A DNA stretch of 64,000 nt from Legionella fallonii LLAP-10 (GTDB taxonomy: Bacteria > Pseudomonadota > Gammaproteobacteria > Legionellales > Legionellaceae). Below, in pieces: positions 18,142 to 28,052 of this stretch. Position 1 is the stretch's first letter; every line of letters begins with the position of its first letter. The notes under the pieces were generated by a model. It searched no databases. It saw only the letters and a program-made list of their open reading frames with translations, and was not told the origin of the DNA. The stretch spans positions 1,021,001-1,085,000 of the forward strand of contig NZ_LN614827.1 in NCBI RefSeq assembly GCF_000953135.1. The letters are read 5' to 3'. Both the position numbers and the translations under genes were made by a program.

Positions 18142-19194
18142 ATGACTGATGAAGTGCTTTTTACCCGAGAGGGTCAATTAGGGGTTATTACTTTAAATAG
18201 ACCTACAGCATTAAATGCGTTGACTTTATCTATGATTATGGAACTGCAAAAGCAGTTAGTGTTATGGAAAGAGGATGATAGCCTTTGCGCTGTTGTTGTG
18301 CGCGCTACCTCCGGCAACGCTTTTTGTGCTGGAGGAGATGTCCGCTGGCTTTATAATACAGGGCGCAACAATCAAGCAGAGCAAATGCAGTTTTTTTGGC
18401 ATGAATATAGACTAAATCATTTTATTCACCAATTTGGTAAGCCTTATATTTCTTTAATGGATGGGATTACCATGGGAGGAGGAGTAGGTATCTCCCTGCA
18501 CGGTAGTCATCCTGTGGCCAGTGAGCGTTTTGTATTTGCTATGCCGGAGACTAGTATCGGCTTTTTTCCTGATATTGGAGCCAGTCATTTATTAGCTCGT
18601 TGTCCAGGCTCTTTGGGTATGTATCTTGGATTAACCGGTAATAGATTAGGTTCTCAAGATGCCTTGCAAGCCGGTTTAGTAAAATACACGATTGCATCGG
18701 AGCAAATGCAATCGGTGATTAATGATCTTCTCAGCATTGATTTATCAAAAGAGGTCCATACTCGCGTGACTCAATGTCTCAATAAATACAATAAAGTACT
18801 TGGTGAAGAAGAATTAACCTCAATTAATCCTTTAATTAATAGTTGTTTTTCACAATCCACTGTAGAGTCAATTAGAAAATCATTAAGCAGTTGTAAGGAT
18901 GCTTGGGCTGAGAAAATTGATAATACTTTAAATCAAAAGTGTCCTTTAAGTCTTAAAATAACGCTGCATCAACTGCAAAAAGCTAAAGGATTATCCTTAG
19001 CTGAATGTCTGAAAATGGATTTTGACTTGGTTGGTCATTTTATGAAAGATAATGATTTTTATGAAGGAGTGAGGGCATTATTAATTGATAAGGACAAAAA
19101 TCCACAATGGAATCCGGCTCGTTTAGACTTGGTATCTGAAGATAGGGTGGTTAACTATTTTGAGCGTTCAACAGAATTAGAGCTTATAGAATAA
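18142..19194 (+). CDS. 3-hydroxyisobutyryl-CoA hydrolase (HIBCH-like)
   Basis: 350 residues, the longer crotonase subfamily with an extended C-terminal half. FCAGGDVRWLY, MDGITMGGGVGISLHG and AMPETSIGFFPDIGASHLLA are HIBCH-type blocks, with Glu and Asp acting in thioester hydrolysis. Releases 3-hydroxyisobutyrate from the CoA ester in valine catabolism. The dehydrogenase mmsB, often next, is not present here. Two bases after the hydratase. Confidence 0.9.
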   Translation: MTDEVLFTREGQLGVITLNRPTALNALTLSMIMELQKQLVLWKEDDSLCAVVVRATSGNAFCAGGDVRWLYNTGRNNQAEQMQFFWHEYRLNHFIHQFGKPYISLMDGITMGGGVGISLHGSHPVASERFVFAMPETSIGFFPDIGASHLLARCPGSLGMYLGLTGNRLGSQDALQAGLVKYTIASEQMQSVINDLLSIDLSKEVHTRVTQCLNKYNKVLGEEELTSINPLINSCFSQSTVESIRKSLSSCKDAWAEKIDNTLNQKCPLSLKITLHQLQKAKGLSLAECLKMDFDLVGHFMKDNDFYEGVRALLIDKDKNPQWNPARLDLVSEDRVVNYFERSTELELIE

Positions 19195-19345
19195 TTGTAA
19201 CTCGGATGAGAGGAGATCGTAATACGGATTGAAGGATCATTCCCGTATTACGCTGCGCTAATATGGGCTATACGTTATGACGCCATTATGTGAACGGTTG
19301 CTTTTCAAAGAACATTAAATTTTCCAGGATGTTCTTAAATGTTAG

Positions 19346-20230
19346 TCAAAGTGATGTTTCTTCTGTCAATGACCCTTGTTCCAAGCATCGTTTATTTTCG
19401 TACTTATTGCAGTTATGGATAAAATAATATTTTAAATCGGATACAAAAATTTCATTTCCACTCTCCATAAGAAAGATTCTTTCCGGTTGCAATTCAACAT
19501 AATTTGCATCTCTAAGCACCGCTTTATAAATAGTGTCGGCATAAGTATAAAACCATTTATTAATGAAAGGGAGGATTACGTCAGGATCATTGCTAAAGAA
19601 ATTCTGATAGATATCCGCAATTAATTTATTTTTCATTTCATAATTACTTTTAAAATAAAAATTATTTCTATCTTTTCTGTATTCTAAAAAAGGTGGGGTA
19701 TTAGGGTTTTTTTTGAACCCAGCAATAATATTTAAGGAAATAACTAAGCCTTTCGCTGACTCAATGTTTAATTTTGTTCCTAAGAAATCAGCACCATTAT
19801 ATTCACTGAGATAAGATTTCAAGTATTCAACCGCTTTATCATTTATAGGGTCAAAATAACTATGAAGCTTAAAATCAATGGCAAAATTTGTCTCTGGGTC
19901 ATACTCACAAACAATGTAAATGTTATAAGTAAATTTATCTGGAGTGATATTTTGTATTAGTATTTTATCTATTATCAGATTCACTTGATCACAATCCACT
20001 TGTTGGTCTTTCAAGCTACTGGATATACGGATTATTTGCGTTGGGAAGTCGATACTGCGCTCCACTGTACTTTCTTGATTAGGTAGTACAGATTCATTAG
20101 AGTAGGAGTGGACCACAGAATGTTTACCTGCTGGTTGTTCTGAAAAAATCATAGTATCAGTGGAAAGATTAGATTGGCTAAAAGCACATAGTGGCAAGAG
20201 TGCAGAAAGAAGTAAGTACTTATGTCTCAT
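19346..20230 (-). CDS. secreted protein of unknown function
   Basis: 294 residues with a signal peptide (MRHKYLLLSALLPLCAFSQS). The mature protein has alternating beta-type segments, Asp/Tyr-rich stretches (YIVCEYDPETNFAIDFKLH) and four Cys near the ends (CDQ, CNK, CLE). The C-terminal part (NKYENKRCLEQGS) could form a disulphide with an earlier Cys. AAAAAGGAGTTTGCC precedes the ATG. No family recognised. Confidence 0.75.
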   Translation of the reverse strand: MRHKYLLLSALLPLCAFSQSNLSTDTMIFSEQPAGKHSVVHSYSNESVLPNQESTVERSIDFPTQIIRISSSLKDQQVDCDQVNLIIDKILIQNITPDKFTYNIYIVCEYDPETNFAIDFKLHSYFDPINDKAVEYLKSYLSEYNGADFLGTKLNIESAKGLVISLNIIAGFKKNPNTPPFLEYRKDRNNFYFKSNYEMKNKLIADIYQNFFSNDPDVILPFINKWFYTYADTIYKAVLRDANYVELQPERIFLMESGNEIFVSDLKYYFIHNCNKYENKRCLEQGSLTEETSL

Positions 20231-20534
20231 GGCAAACTCCTTTTTATTTTTTTAATTAAATCCATTAGTTTATGTGTACTTATATCCGCTCTTTTCTCTA
20301 TCATTCGGTTCTTATATCCGACTCTCCTTGCCTGTCATCCTGAGCATGGCGAAGGATTACCGAATAAAATTTTACGTCATCATCGAGATGACGGAGCAAG
20401 TAGTTATGCGAGGTTTTCATAAAGACACATAAGAAAATTATAGTTCAATTAAGCGAGGAAAAAATTGTGACTTTTCATATTTTCACTTAAAATCCATCTC
20501 ATCATACAAATCCTATTTATAATTAGAGAACACT
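20231..20534. other. intergenic region between divergent genes
   Basis: Upstream regions of the secreted protein (minus) and prfC (plus), with one dispersed repeat at 20334-20392. Nothing else recognised. Confidence 0.4.
20334..20392. repeat. TGTCATCCTGAGC dispersed repeat copy
   Basis: Begins GTCATCCTGAGC and ends GATGAC, giving a short inverted repeat. The same TGTCATCCTGAGCG...GGATGAC layout recurs at 33430-33542. Confidence 0.5.
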
Positions 20535-22115
20535 ATGTCTGATTTTTATCAAGACTTTAATAAACGACGTACCTTCGCCATTATTTCGCACCCTGATGCA
20601 GGGAAAACAACCGTTACTGAAAAGCTGCTTCTATTTGGGGGTGCTATTCAATTAGCAGGAACAGTTAAAGGTCGTAAAGCAGATCGGCATGCGACATCCG
20701 ATTGGATGGAAATGGAAAAAGAAAGGGGTATTTCCATTACGACCTCAGTGATGCAGTTTGTTCATAATCAGCATGTGATGAATTTGCTGGATACCCCTGG
20801 GCATGAAGACTTCTCTGAAGATACTTATCGTACGTTAACTGCTGTAGATTCTGCATTGATGGTTATAGACGTTGCTAAAGGTGTTGAGGACAGAACAGTG
20901 AAATTAATGGAGGTTTGTCGTTTACGCGATACTCCTATAATGACCTTTATTAATAAATTAGATAGGGAAGGAAGAGACCCCATTGATTTATTAGACGAAG
21001 TAGAATCTGTATTGGGCATACAATGTGCTCCTATTACCTGGCCAGTGGGAATGGGTAAACGTTTTAAAGGAATTTATCATCGCTATCAGGACATTGTTTA
21101 TCTATATCAACCAGGAAAAAATGCTCAAAAACAAGAAGCGTTACAAATTAAAGGATTAAATAATCCACAATTAGATGAATTATTAGGGGATAGTGCTCAA
21201 GAGCTCCGTGATGAAATTGAGTTAGTGAAAGGCGCGTCTCATGAGTTTAATTTGGAAGCTTATTTAGCAGGAAAAATGACCCCTGTTTATTTTGGTTCTG
21301 CTATCAATAATTTTGGTATTAAGGAGTTATTAGACGATTTTGCCCAATATGCGCCAGGCCCGCAGTCTCGAGCTACTCATGAGCGAATGGTTTCCCCTCA
21401 AGAAGAAGCATTTACTGGGTTTGTATTTAAGATACAGGCAAATATGGATCCTAAGCATAGAGACCGAATCGCTTTTGTCCGTATTTGTTCTGGAACCTAT
21501 AAAAAAGGGATGAAATTAAGTCATTTGCGTATTGGCAAAGAGGTGCAAGTTTCTAATGCATTAACCTTTATGGCTGGAGATAGATCGCATACTGAAATGG
21601 CTTTAGCAGGGGATATTATTGGTTTACATAACCATGGCACGATTCGGATAGGTGATACCTTTACTCAGGGTGAACAATTAAAATTTACAGGTATTCCCAA
21701 CTTTGCTCCAGAATTATTTCGTTTAGTACGCTTAAAAGATCCATTAAAAAGTAAAGCCTTACTCAAGGGATTAATTGAACTTTCTGAAGAGGGTGCAACC
21801 CAGGTATTTAGACCATTAAATAGCAACCAATTAATTTTGGGAGCGGTAGGTGTACTGCAATTTGATGTGGTCGCTCATCGATTGAAACATGAGTATAAAG
21901 TGGATTGTATTTATGAAACGGTAAACGTTTCATGTGCTCGTTGGGTTTATTCTGATGATGAAAAAGCGATGACAGAACTTCGCACTAAGGCTTATGATTA
22001 TCTGGCTTTAGATGGTAGTGACACCTTAACTTACCTTGCTCCTACACGGGTGAATTTAGCAATGGCAGAAGAACGTTATCCAAAAATTGATTTCCATGCG
22101 ACCAGAGAGCATTAA
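20535..22115 (+). CDS. prfC: peptide chain release factor 3
   Basis: 526 residues, the RF3 length. Translational GTPase that removes RF1/RF2 from the ribosome. G1 is SHPDAGKTT, switch II is DTPGHEDF, G4 is [10 protein letters not shown]. The segment after the G domain ([18 protein letters not shown]) and the C-terminal [17 protein letters not shown] block distinguish it from EF-G. The start is the first ATG after an AGAGAACACT leader. It stands alone between intergenic gaps. Confidence 0.97.
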   Translation: MSDFYQDFNKRRTFAIISHPDAGKTTVTEKLLLFGGAIQLAGTVKGRKADRHATSDWMEMEKERGISITTSVMQFVHNQHVMNLLDTPGHEDFSEDTYRTLTAVDSALMVIDVAKGVEDRTVKLMEVCRLRDTPIMTFINKLDREGRDPIDLLDEVESVLGIQCAPITWPVGMGKRFKGIYHRYQDIVYLYQPGKNAQKQEALQIKGLNNPQLDELLGDSAQELRDEIELVKGASHEFNLEAYLAGKMTPVYFGSAINNFGIKELLDDFAQYAPGPQSRATHERMVSPQEEAFTGFVFKIQANMDPKHRDRIAFVRICSGTYKKGMKLSHLRIGKEVQVSNALTFMAGDRSHTEMALAGDIIGLHNHGTIRIGDTFTQGEQLKFTGIPNFAPELFRLVRLKDPLKSKALLKGLIELSEEGATQVFRPLNSNQLILGAVGVLQFDVVAHRLKHEYKVDCIYETVNVSCARWVYSDDEKAMTELRTKAYDYLALDGSDTLTYLAPTRVNLAMAEERYPKIDFHATREH

Positions 22116-22626
22116 AGCTTTGGCGAGTAATGTTTTAATAATGACAACTTAACAAGCGGTGTGGGTGGCGCATCTTTTTTGCGTTATCCATGGCTTATCC
22201 ACACGTCCTGAAGAGCATTAAGTACCAAACTTATAGTGTATTTAACACACTAGGCTAAATTGTAGAAAAGCCCTTTGATCGCAACCAATTACTCTATTTT
22301 TTTTAAAAATCGGTTGCTTATAAACATTCCCTTGTGTTATTGCATTTCCAATGCGGACTGATTGCGAGCACATCGTTATTTTATTGGTCATTAGCAAAAC
22401 GATATTAGCAATCAAATCGAAAAAATAGGCAATAAAAAATTTTTAAATAAACTAAAAAAGGAAAACACATGTTATCAAAGAATAGTCTTCTTAAAAAAAA
22501 GAGAATCCGCTTAGAGCAAAATTTTGTATCACAATGAGGGGATTCTCTCGGCTATTGAGGTAACAGATATTATCTCGTTTCACTGATTTTTGAGGAGGGT
22601 GGATTTAATTAACCCATAATTAGAAA
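22116..22626. other. 511-bp intergenic region
   Basis: Contains a GCAACC/GGTTGC inverted repeat near 22278-22315, a very short ORF at 22469-22537 and an AGAGAATCC/GGATTCTCT hairpin around 22500-22549. No other gene seen. Confidence 0.4.
22469..22537 (+). CDS. possible 22-residue small protein
   Basis: ATG with AAAAGGA 6 bases upstream opens a 22-codon frame (MLSKNSLLKKKRIRLEQN, then four residues, TGA). It is basic. Its second half overlaps the left arm and loop of an AGAGAATCC...GGATTCTCT hairpin, so it might be a leader peptide or an sRNA with a chance frame. No downstream plus-strand gene follows, which argues against attenuation. Confidence 0.25.
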   Translation: MLSKNSLLKKKRIRLEQNFVSQ

Positions 22627-23010
22627 TTAAGAAGTACAAGTTGCGTGTACCATGCGATCGCTCTGATTGGTTATTTGAACTTTCGCTCCAGAATCGGCGG
22701 CTAATTTTAATGTATCGCCTGCAAGAACATGAAGTAATCTTGTGTCTCCTGCCAATATAGGAATGTCATTTATTTTTCCTTTTTTTGCTAACGCTTCAGC
22801 AAATAAGTCAACCGCCTCATCTTCCATAGCAATTTTACAATTTGCCTCAACAGACCAAAACATATAATTTACAAATAGCTGAGGTTGGTGAGGAGGTAAG
22901 TCGTATTCCAAAGTGACTCCTGGTCTCAGCGCATGAGTTGCCATTGAATAGCAGGGAGCGCTTATAGAAGCTGCTGCGCAAAGAAGGGTAAAACCTATTT
23001 TTCGTAACAT
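22627..23010 (-). CDS. small secreted protein, unknown function
   Basis: 127 residues; signal peptide MLRKIGFTLLCAAASISAPC followed by YSMAT. The mature part has MFWSVEANCKI and a C-terminal Cys (HATCTS) that could pair with it. It looks like a small beta-sandwich periplasmic protein. GGAGAACTTT lies upstream of the ATG. No family recognised. Confidence 0.7.
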   Translation of the reverse strand: MLRKIGFTLLCAAASISAPCYSMATHALRPGVTLEYDLPPHQPQLFVNYMFWSVEANCKIAMEDEAVDLFAEALAKKGKINDIPILAGDTRLLHVLAGDTLKLAADSGAKVQITNQSDRMVHATCTS

Positions 23011-23164
23011 AAAGTTCTCCGTAGTGAAAAATTAACAATCCAAGATACATTTATTTTGTTTGTTTGGCAAATTTACAGGCAATAACAGCTTGATTAAACT
23101 ACGAGGGTATTAGCACATTATCCACGATATTGTAGTTCCTCATTTGAAATAACTGGGTACAAAG

Positions 23165-23200
23165 GTAGCCTTGATTATGCTGCGCTGTATCCAAGGCTAC
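23165..23200. repeat. GTAGCCTTG palindromic repeat
   Basis: GTAGCCTTG and CAAGGCTAC are perfect 9-bp arms around an 18-base centre containing TATGCTGCGCTGTAT. This is one of at least five related copies in the window; it lies between pntB and the small secreted protein gene. Confidence 0.65.
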
Positions 23201-23221
23201 TCGACTATTTGCTTCCGACAG

Positions 23222-24619
23222 CTAAAGCGTTTCTAATGCCTTAGCAATTGATTCCGTCATTACTTTGGCATCTCCAAAAAGCATGTAGGTATTGTCATGA
23301 TAAAACAGAGCATTTTCAACTCCAGCATAGCCAGGTGACATACCTCGTTTAACAAATAAAACAGTTTTAGCTTTTTCAACCTCTAACACTGGCATACCAT
23401 AAATAGGTGATCCTGGATCGGTTTTGGCTGCTGGATTAGTAATATCGTTGGCTCCAATAACAAAAGCCACATCACAGGTTGCAAAATCTCTATTAATTTC
23501 ACTTTGCTCAAAAACTCTATCATAAGGAATATTTGCTTCAGCAAGTAATACGTTCATATGCCCAGGCATTCTTCCTGCAACGGGATGGATGGCAAATCGA
23601 ACTTTTATAGAGCGTGCTTCTAAAGCATCAACTAATTCTTTGACCGCGTGTTGTGCATGAGCTACTGCCATACCATAACCAGGAACTATGATCACATCTT
23701 TAGCATTACTGAGAAGGAAGGCTGCATCCTCGCCATTTCCTTGCCTAACGTTTCGTGATTCATTGCCCGAACTAGCATGGGTGCTACTTGCAGATGAACT
23801 GATCCCGCCGAAGATAACATTGAAAATAGATCGGTTCATACCTACGCACATAATATAGCTTAAGATAGCCCCGCTAGATCCCACCAAGGCACCAGTGATA
23901 ACTAATAGATGATTGCTGAGAGTAAATCCTATACCTGCTGCTGCCCATCCAGAATATGAGTTAAGCATGGATATGACTACGGGCATATCGGCACCGCCAA
24001 TAGGGATAATCAGTAAAACGCCAATTAAGAAAGATAATCCAGCCAAACCTAAAATGATGGTTAATGTTTGGTACGTCAAAAACAAGCAAAATAAAGCCAA
24101 TATAGCCAAGCCTATTACAATATTAACTAGTCCTTGACCTGGAAATTTTACAGGTATTCCTGACATGATGCCTTGTAATTTCAAAAAGGCGATTACAGAG
24201 CCTGAAAATGTGATAGCACCAATAATTAACCCTAGGCTCATTTCAACCAGGCTTGCTTTTTCTATGTTGCCAGGAGAGCCAATATGAAAGGAATCTGGAG
24301 ATAGAAAAGCACAAAATGCGACCAGGACCGCTGCCATACCTACGAGAGAATGGAAGGCCGCTACCAGTTGCGGAATAGCTGTCATATTAATCTTTAGGGC
24401 GATAAATGTTCCAACAATGCCCCCAGCAATTATTAGCCCGATGAGAAGGACGTGGTGGTGTGTAGTAGGCATCATTAAGGTAGAGCCAACGGCAAGAATC
24501 ATACCGAGGATACCCAGCATATTACCTCTTCTTGAGGTTGCTGGGCTGGCTAAACCTTTTAAAGCTAAGATAAAACAGATAGCTGCAAGCAAATAAAATA
24601 GTGGAACAATTGAATTCAT
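23222..24619 (-). CDS. pntB: NAD(P) transhydrogenase subunit beta
   Basis: Proton-translocating transhydrogenase beta subunit: about nine membrane helices (domain II), then the NADP(H)-binding domain III with VPGYGMAVAHAQHAVKEL and GANDITNPAAKTDP. ATG 24619 is preferred since GGAG lies 6 bases upstream; the longer frame (to 24631) has its ribosome site touching the start codon. It couples proton entry to NADPH formation. Third gene of the pnt operon. Confidence 0.95.
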   Translation of the reverse strand: MNSIVPLFYLLAAICFILALKGLASPATSRRGNMLGILGMILAVGSTLMMPTTHHHVLLIGLIIAGGIVGTFIALKINMTAIPQLVAAFHSLVGMAAVLVAFCAFLSPDSFHIGSPGNIEKASLVEMSLGLIIGAITFSGSVIAFLKLQGIMSGIPVKFPGQGLVNIVIGLAILALFCLFLTYQTLTIILGLAGLSFLIGVLLIIPIGGADMPVVISMLNSYSGWAAAGIGFTLSNHLLVITGALVGSSGAILSYIMCVGMNRSIFNVIFGGISSSASSTHASSGNESRNVRQGNGEDAAFLLSNAKDVIIVPGYGMAVAHAQHAVKELVDALEARSIKVRFAIHPVAGRMPGHMNVLLAEANIPYDRVFEQSEINRDFATCDVAFVIGANDITNPAAKTDPGSPIYGMPVLEVEKAKTVLFVKRGMSPGYAGVENALFYHDNTYMLFGDAKVMTESIAKALETL

Positions 24620-24647
24620 GGAAGGCTCCATCCTTTAACCTAAATTA

Positions 24648-24944
24648 TTATTTTTTATACATACGAAGCATGCGTTGAGTGACAACAAATCCACCAAAAA
24701 TGTTAATAGATGTAAGAAATATTGCTATTCCTCCCAACCAGGTAATAGTACCTAATAATTGATGGCCTGCGGCAATTAATGCACCTAAGATAATGATACT
24801 AGATATGGCATTAGTCACAGACATTAAAGGAGTATGCAAAGCAGGTGTTACTTTCCACACCACGTAATATCCTACAAAGCAAGCCAAAACAAAAATAGTT
24901 AATATGGCAATATAAGGATTACCTAATGTATTCATTTCATGCAT
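24648..24944 (-). CDS. pntAB: NAD(P) transhydrogenase subunit alpha part 2
   Basis: 98 residues with three hydrophobic helices ([56 protein letters not shown]). It corresponds to the membrane portion of the alpha chain, which is a separate gene here as in the three-subunit transhydrogenases (Rhodospirillum type). It overlaps the end of the part 1 gene by 8 bases. Confidence 0.93.
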   Translation of the reverse strand: MHEMNTLGNPYIAILTIFVLACFVGYYVVWKVTPALHTPLMSVTNAISSIIILGALIAAGHQLLGTITWLGGIAIFLTSINIFGGFVVTQRMLRMYKK

Positions 24945-26070
24945 TTTTTAACTCCTTTGCTGGTTGAAATGGCAAATAATGTCCTTCATGGCACAGAAGG
25001 GCCTGTTGAATAACTTCATCTTCAGGATTAAACGTTATTTCAGGAGCTTTACCTGCTAATAAATTAATTAAATGCACTAGATTATTAGCATAAAGATCGC
25101 TAGCTGTTGCTGGAACTAAGCCAGCTAAATTACTTAATCCTATTATAGTGATATCGTCATGTTTAATGATTTCATCGCGCACGCTTACTTCACAATTTCC
25201 TCCACGTGACGTTGCTAAATCGACTATTATTGAACCTGGTTTCATTTGTTCTACTGTTTTTTTATAGAGCAATATAGGGGCTTGACGACCAGGTATGAGC
25301 GCGGTGGAGATGACTATGTCAGACATTTTTGCGTATTTATCTATTAATTCTGCCTGTAATTTTTTATATTCGTCGCTAGTTTCTGAGGCATAACCTCCTT
25401 TGGTTTCGCTGTCTTGACCTTCATCAACTTCGACGAACTCAGCTCCTAAGCTTTCTATTTGTTCTTTAGCTGCTCTTCGCACATCAAAGGCATAGACTAC
25501 AGCCCCTAAACGCTTAGCGGTTGCAATCGCTTGAAGACCGGCTACACCTGCACCGAGAATCAATACTTTGGCCGGCTGAATCATTCCTGCCGCAGTCATC
25601 ATCATGGGAACTGCTCTATGAAATTTATTGACTGCTTCCAGTACCGCTCTATAACCAGCTAGGTTAGCCTGAGAAGATAAGCTATCCATACTTTGTGCAC
25701 GGCTGATACGCGGAATAAGAGTCATTGAAAACAAATTAATCTGCTGTTCTTTACACCACTCAATGAGAGGGCTTTTAGGATCATTATCTATATGACCTAT
25801 AATTAATGAATTTTTGGGCAAACCGCCTAGGTCTTGTGGATTTGGTTCGTTGATGCAAAGAAGAACATTGGTTTGCTTCAGTAAGGTTTTTTTACCACCT
25901 ATAATCTGAACGCCTACTTGTTCATATTCTTTATCAGAAAAACCTGAAGCCACGCCGGCATTTTTTTCTATAGCAACTTCAAATCCTAATTTAATATAAT
26001 GCTTGGCTGAATTAGGAGTAATTGCCACGCGTGTTTCATGACCCGTTTCTAGTAGAGTTGCAATTAGCAT
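24937..26070 (-). CDS. pntAA: NAD(P) transhydrogenase subunit alpha part 1
   Basis: 377 residues. Soluble NAD(H)-binding domain I, related to alanine dehydrogenase: ETRVAITP near the N-terminus, [20 protein letters not shown] and the nucleotide-binding [20 protein letters not shown]. First gene of the three-gene operon with a ribosome site (AAGGACTTTCTC) before ATG. Confidence 0.95.
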   Translation of the reverse strand: MLIATLLETGHETRVAITPNSAKHYIKLGFEVAIEKNAGVASGFSDKEYEQVGVQIIGGKKTLLKQTNVLLCINEPNPQDLGGLPKNSLIIGHIDNDPKSPLIEWCKEQQINLFSMTLIPRISRAQSMDSLSSQANLAGYRAVLEAVNKFHRAVPMMMTAAGMIQPAKVLILGAGVAGLQAIATAKRLGAVVYAFDVRRAAKEQIESLGAEFVEVDEGQDSETKGGYASETSDEYKKLQAELIDKYAKMSDIVISTALIPGRQAPILLYKKTVEQMKPGSIIVDLATSRGGNCEVSVRDEIIKHDDITIIGLSNLAGLVPATASDLYANNLVHLINLLAGKAPEITFNPEDEVIQQALLCHEGHYLPFQPAKELKNA

Positions 26071-26195
26071 GAGAAAGTCCTTTTTACTTACTTTATATCA
26101 GTTATCCTATTGTAATTTAGGATAATTTGCCAGGACTTACGCAAAACGCATTATGTTTTGTTAAAAACTCGCACAAAATATTCATATTACTTCAA

Positions 26196-26260
26196 TAGAC
26201 TTCGTTCCAAACTCTACTGCTGCGGGAAATTGTTTCGTCGATACGGTGCTCTTGCGTGTA
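26196..26260. repeat. left part of the TAGACTTC repeat family
   Basis: TAGACTTCGTTCCAAACTCT followed by ACTGCTG and TTTCGTCGATACGGTGCTC parallels the left 60 bases of the element at 59532-59629 with scattered substitutions. A clear right end is not seen. Confidence 0.5.
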
Positions 26261-26838
26261 CACCACGGTTCTGCGCTTCGCTCCTGGAAACACTGACGTC
26301 TGGTACTAGAACAAAAGATGCCGGTTTTGCAAGAGATCTATTGCTAAAATGAGCATAAAATGGGCGTATAAAATACGCCCATATGTTAACTTTCTTTAGA
26401 CAGCAAGATTGAGTACAGTCCTAATGTTCAAGGGGATTCCTCTGGAGCGCTTTAGGCTTCTTAGCTCAACTAAGCTTGCACACCACACTCTCAATCTGGC
26501 TTCCAAAAGCTGAATGTTGGCTGAACAATGTATACTGTCTATGAATGAATATTAGGTTACTTAGTCTATTAATTCCACTTTTTGTACAATAAATTTTGCA
26601 AAAATATCGTTAATTTATATGCGAGCGCTTTAAATACTTATGATTGTTATAGGTTTTTCAAGTAGTTTAAAAATGATTGTTCTTTGCTTAGACCTCTTTC
26701 CTTACTCTACTATGGTGCAGGAAGTGCGAGGAGACACAGAGAGCAGAATTGCTCGAGTATTCATAGCGACATTTACCTGAGTAAAATATTGAGTGATTAG
26801 GCATCTTCCGGTGATTTTTCAGATGGGAGTTTTGTTTT

Positions 26839-26860
26839 GTCGGGCAATTGGTTGCCCGAC
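26839..26860 (-). terminator. hairpin just past the CAP-domain gene
   Basis: GTCGGGCAA and TTGCCCGAC form a 9-bp perfect stem with a 4-base loop, starting 8 bases past the stop of the CAP gene on the minus strand. It lacks a U-run, so its role as a terminator is uncertain. Confidence 0.45.
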
Positions 26861-26868
26861 CATGACTG

Positions 26869-27423
26869 TTACACGCTTCTTCTAAAAATTGACTTATTAA
26901 ATAGATTGAATGCTGGTCTGCGAGCCGTGTATCCACTATTACCTGTTTTTAAAAAGATTTGCGTAAAATAAATTTTACCTTTGCTGTCACGTGCAATTCC
27001 AATACCTGTCAGGTTATAATTTCCTTCAATATTTCTTCTATGGCCTGGACTACGTACCCAATTCTTTACTACGTCTTGTGCATCTTTATAGTTATAGGCA
27101 ACATTTTCGGCAGCAGCACCAGAGTTTTTGATTTGATCATGTAGTCTATCAATTCGTCTTTTGAAGTATTTATGTCCAAATGACATAGTATGATTGGCCA
27201 TATCTATCGAGTGATTTTTGGCCTCTTTTATTATTCGATTGTCCATGGCCAGTGGGGGTAAACCATGTTGTTTTCTGTATTCATTGATGTGAACTAAAAT
27301 AGCGTTTTGGATGGCTGTGTCACTGATTGTTTTTCTAGGGGAGGTTTCAGCATAAGATGATTGAAATAGACTTAGCATAAGAGCAACTACAGTAATTACT
27401 GCTTTAATTTTTTTTAGTTCCAT
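26869..27423 (-). CDS. secreted CAP-domain (SCP/YkwD-like) protein
   Basis: 184 residues with a signal peptide ending SSYAE. The CAP domain begins HINEYRKQHGLPPLAMDNRI, then AKNHSIDMANHTMSFGH, ENVAYNY and WVRSPGHRRNIEGNY, with the His and Glu residues expected in the CAP cavity. Bacterial YkwD-type proteins are secreted and of varied or unknown function. The C-terminus is a short basic extension (RRPAFNLFNKSIFRR). Confidence 0.88.
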   Translation of the reverse strand: MELKKIKAVITVVALMLSLFQSSYAETSPRKTISDTAIQNAILVHINEYRKQHGLPPLAMDNRIIKEAKNHSIDMANHTMSFGHKYFKRRIDRLHDQIKNSGAAAENVAYNYKDAQDVVKNWVRSPGHRRNIEGNYNLTGIGIARDSKGKIYFTQIFLKTGNSGYTARRPAFNLFNKSIFRRSV

Positions 27424-27815
27424 TATTAGCCTCTTTAATTATGAGAAAAAAATTGAACTGAATGGTTACTAAAAAACAGTCATTTGTCTAGATCATGGCA
27501 GAATTAATAATTTTCAAACAGAGTAATATGGTGTCTTTTGGGTAAAAAATAGGTCTGTTTGTTTTTTTAATTGGATCCCAGTGTGGGGATGGTAATAGAT
27601 CAAGATTCCCATGCTAATATTTACTCCACATGTCTTATTTGGGTTTATATGATGAGAAAATTTTCCTAAGTTAATTTTGACTGTTTTCAGAAAGTATTGT
27701 TATAAACAATAAGTTAAAGTGAATTTTTGATACGATCGCGAACAATCTCGCTTGGGGGCAGCGCTAGCGTAAGCCAGAAAAGGTGAGGTAGCAAAAAGTC
27801 AGGATAAAAACAGCA
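27424..27815. other. 392-bp spacer next to IS remnants
   Basis: AT-rich, no gene. It leads into the decayed insertion-sequence region; the stretch GCAGCGCTAGCGTAAGCC near 27759 differs in composition from its surroundings but was not identified. Confidence 0.35.
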
Positions 27816-27998
27816 TTAGAAATTCTTTGTAAACCCATTATTAATCAGTTTTCGGTTTTTATACATAAACTTCCACAATTGCTCAATTAAGTTCAAATTC
27901 GGTGAATAGATAGGAAGAAATAGCAGTTCAATTTTAGATGTTTCTAAATAGGCTGTAATCAGACTATTTTTGTAGTATTTCACATTATCTAATCTCAA
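27816..27998 (-). pseudogene. IS630-family transposase fragment (catalytic DDE part)
   Basis: 60-residue fragment: DNVKYYKN..., then LLFLPIYSPNLNLIEQLWKF. This matches the end of the IS630/Tc1 DDE domain (second catalytic Asp in DN and the Glu in LNLIEQLW). After MYKN the frame runs into the sequence that follows the stop codon in the second fragment (AACCGAAAACTGAT), so the last part of the gene was deleted. N-terminal two thirds are absent. Confidence 0.75.
27844..27858. repeat. 15-bp direct repeat, copy 1
   Basis: ATCAGTTTTCGGTTT recurs at 28619-28633, flanking the IS6-like gene. It appears to be sequence just outside the IS630 stop codon, so the two copies mark two IS630 remnants. Confidence 0.55.
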
Positions 27999-28052
27999 AA
28001 AATCGTATCAGCCTGCAGATATTTCTGTGTTCTAATGTTTCAAATCCATATG

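Larger units (their letters stand above)
26071..26868. other. 798-bp intergenic region with repeats, no gene
   Basis: Holds a degenerate copy of the TAGACTTC repeat from 26196, a GGGCGTAT-AAA-ATACGCCC hairpin at 26362-26380 and a GTCGGGCAA hairpin at 26839-26860. The short frames here have no ribosome site and unnatural composition. Confidence 0.5.

Noticed and set aside
26158..26352. Plus-strand frame of 64 codons
   Set aside because: It lies across a dispersed repeat, has no ribosome site, and has a low-quality composition.
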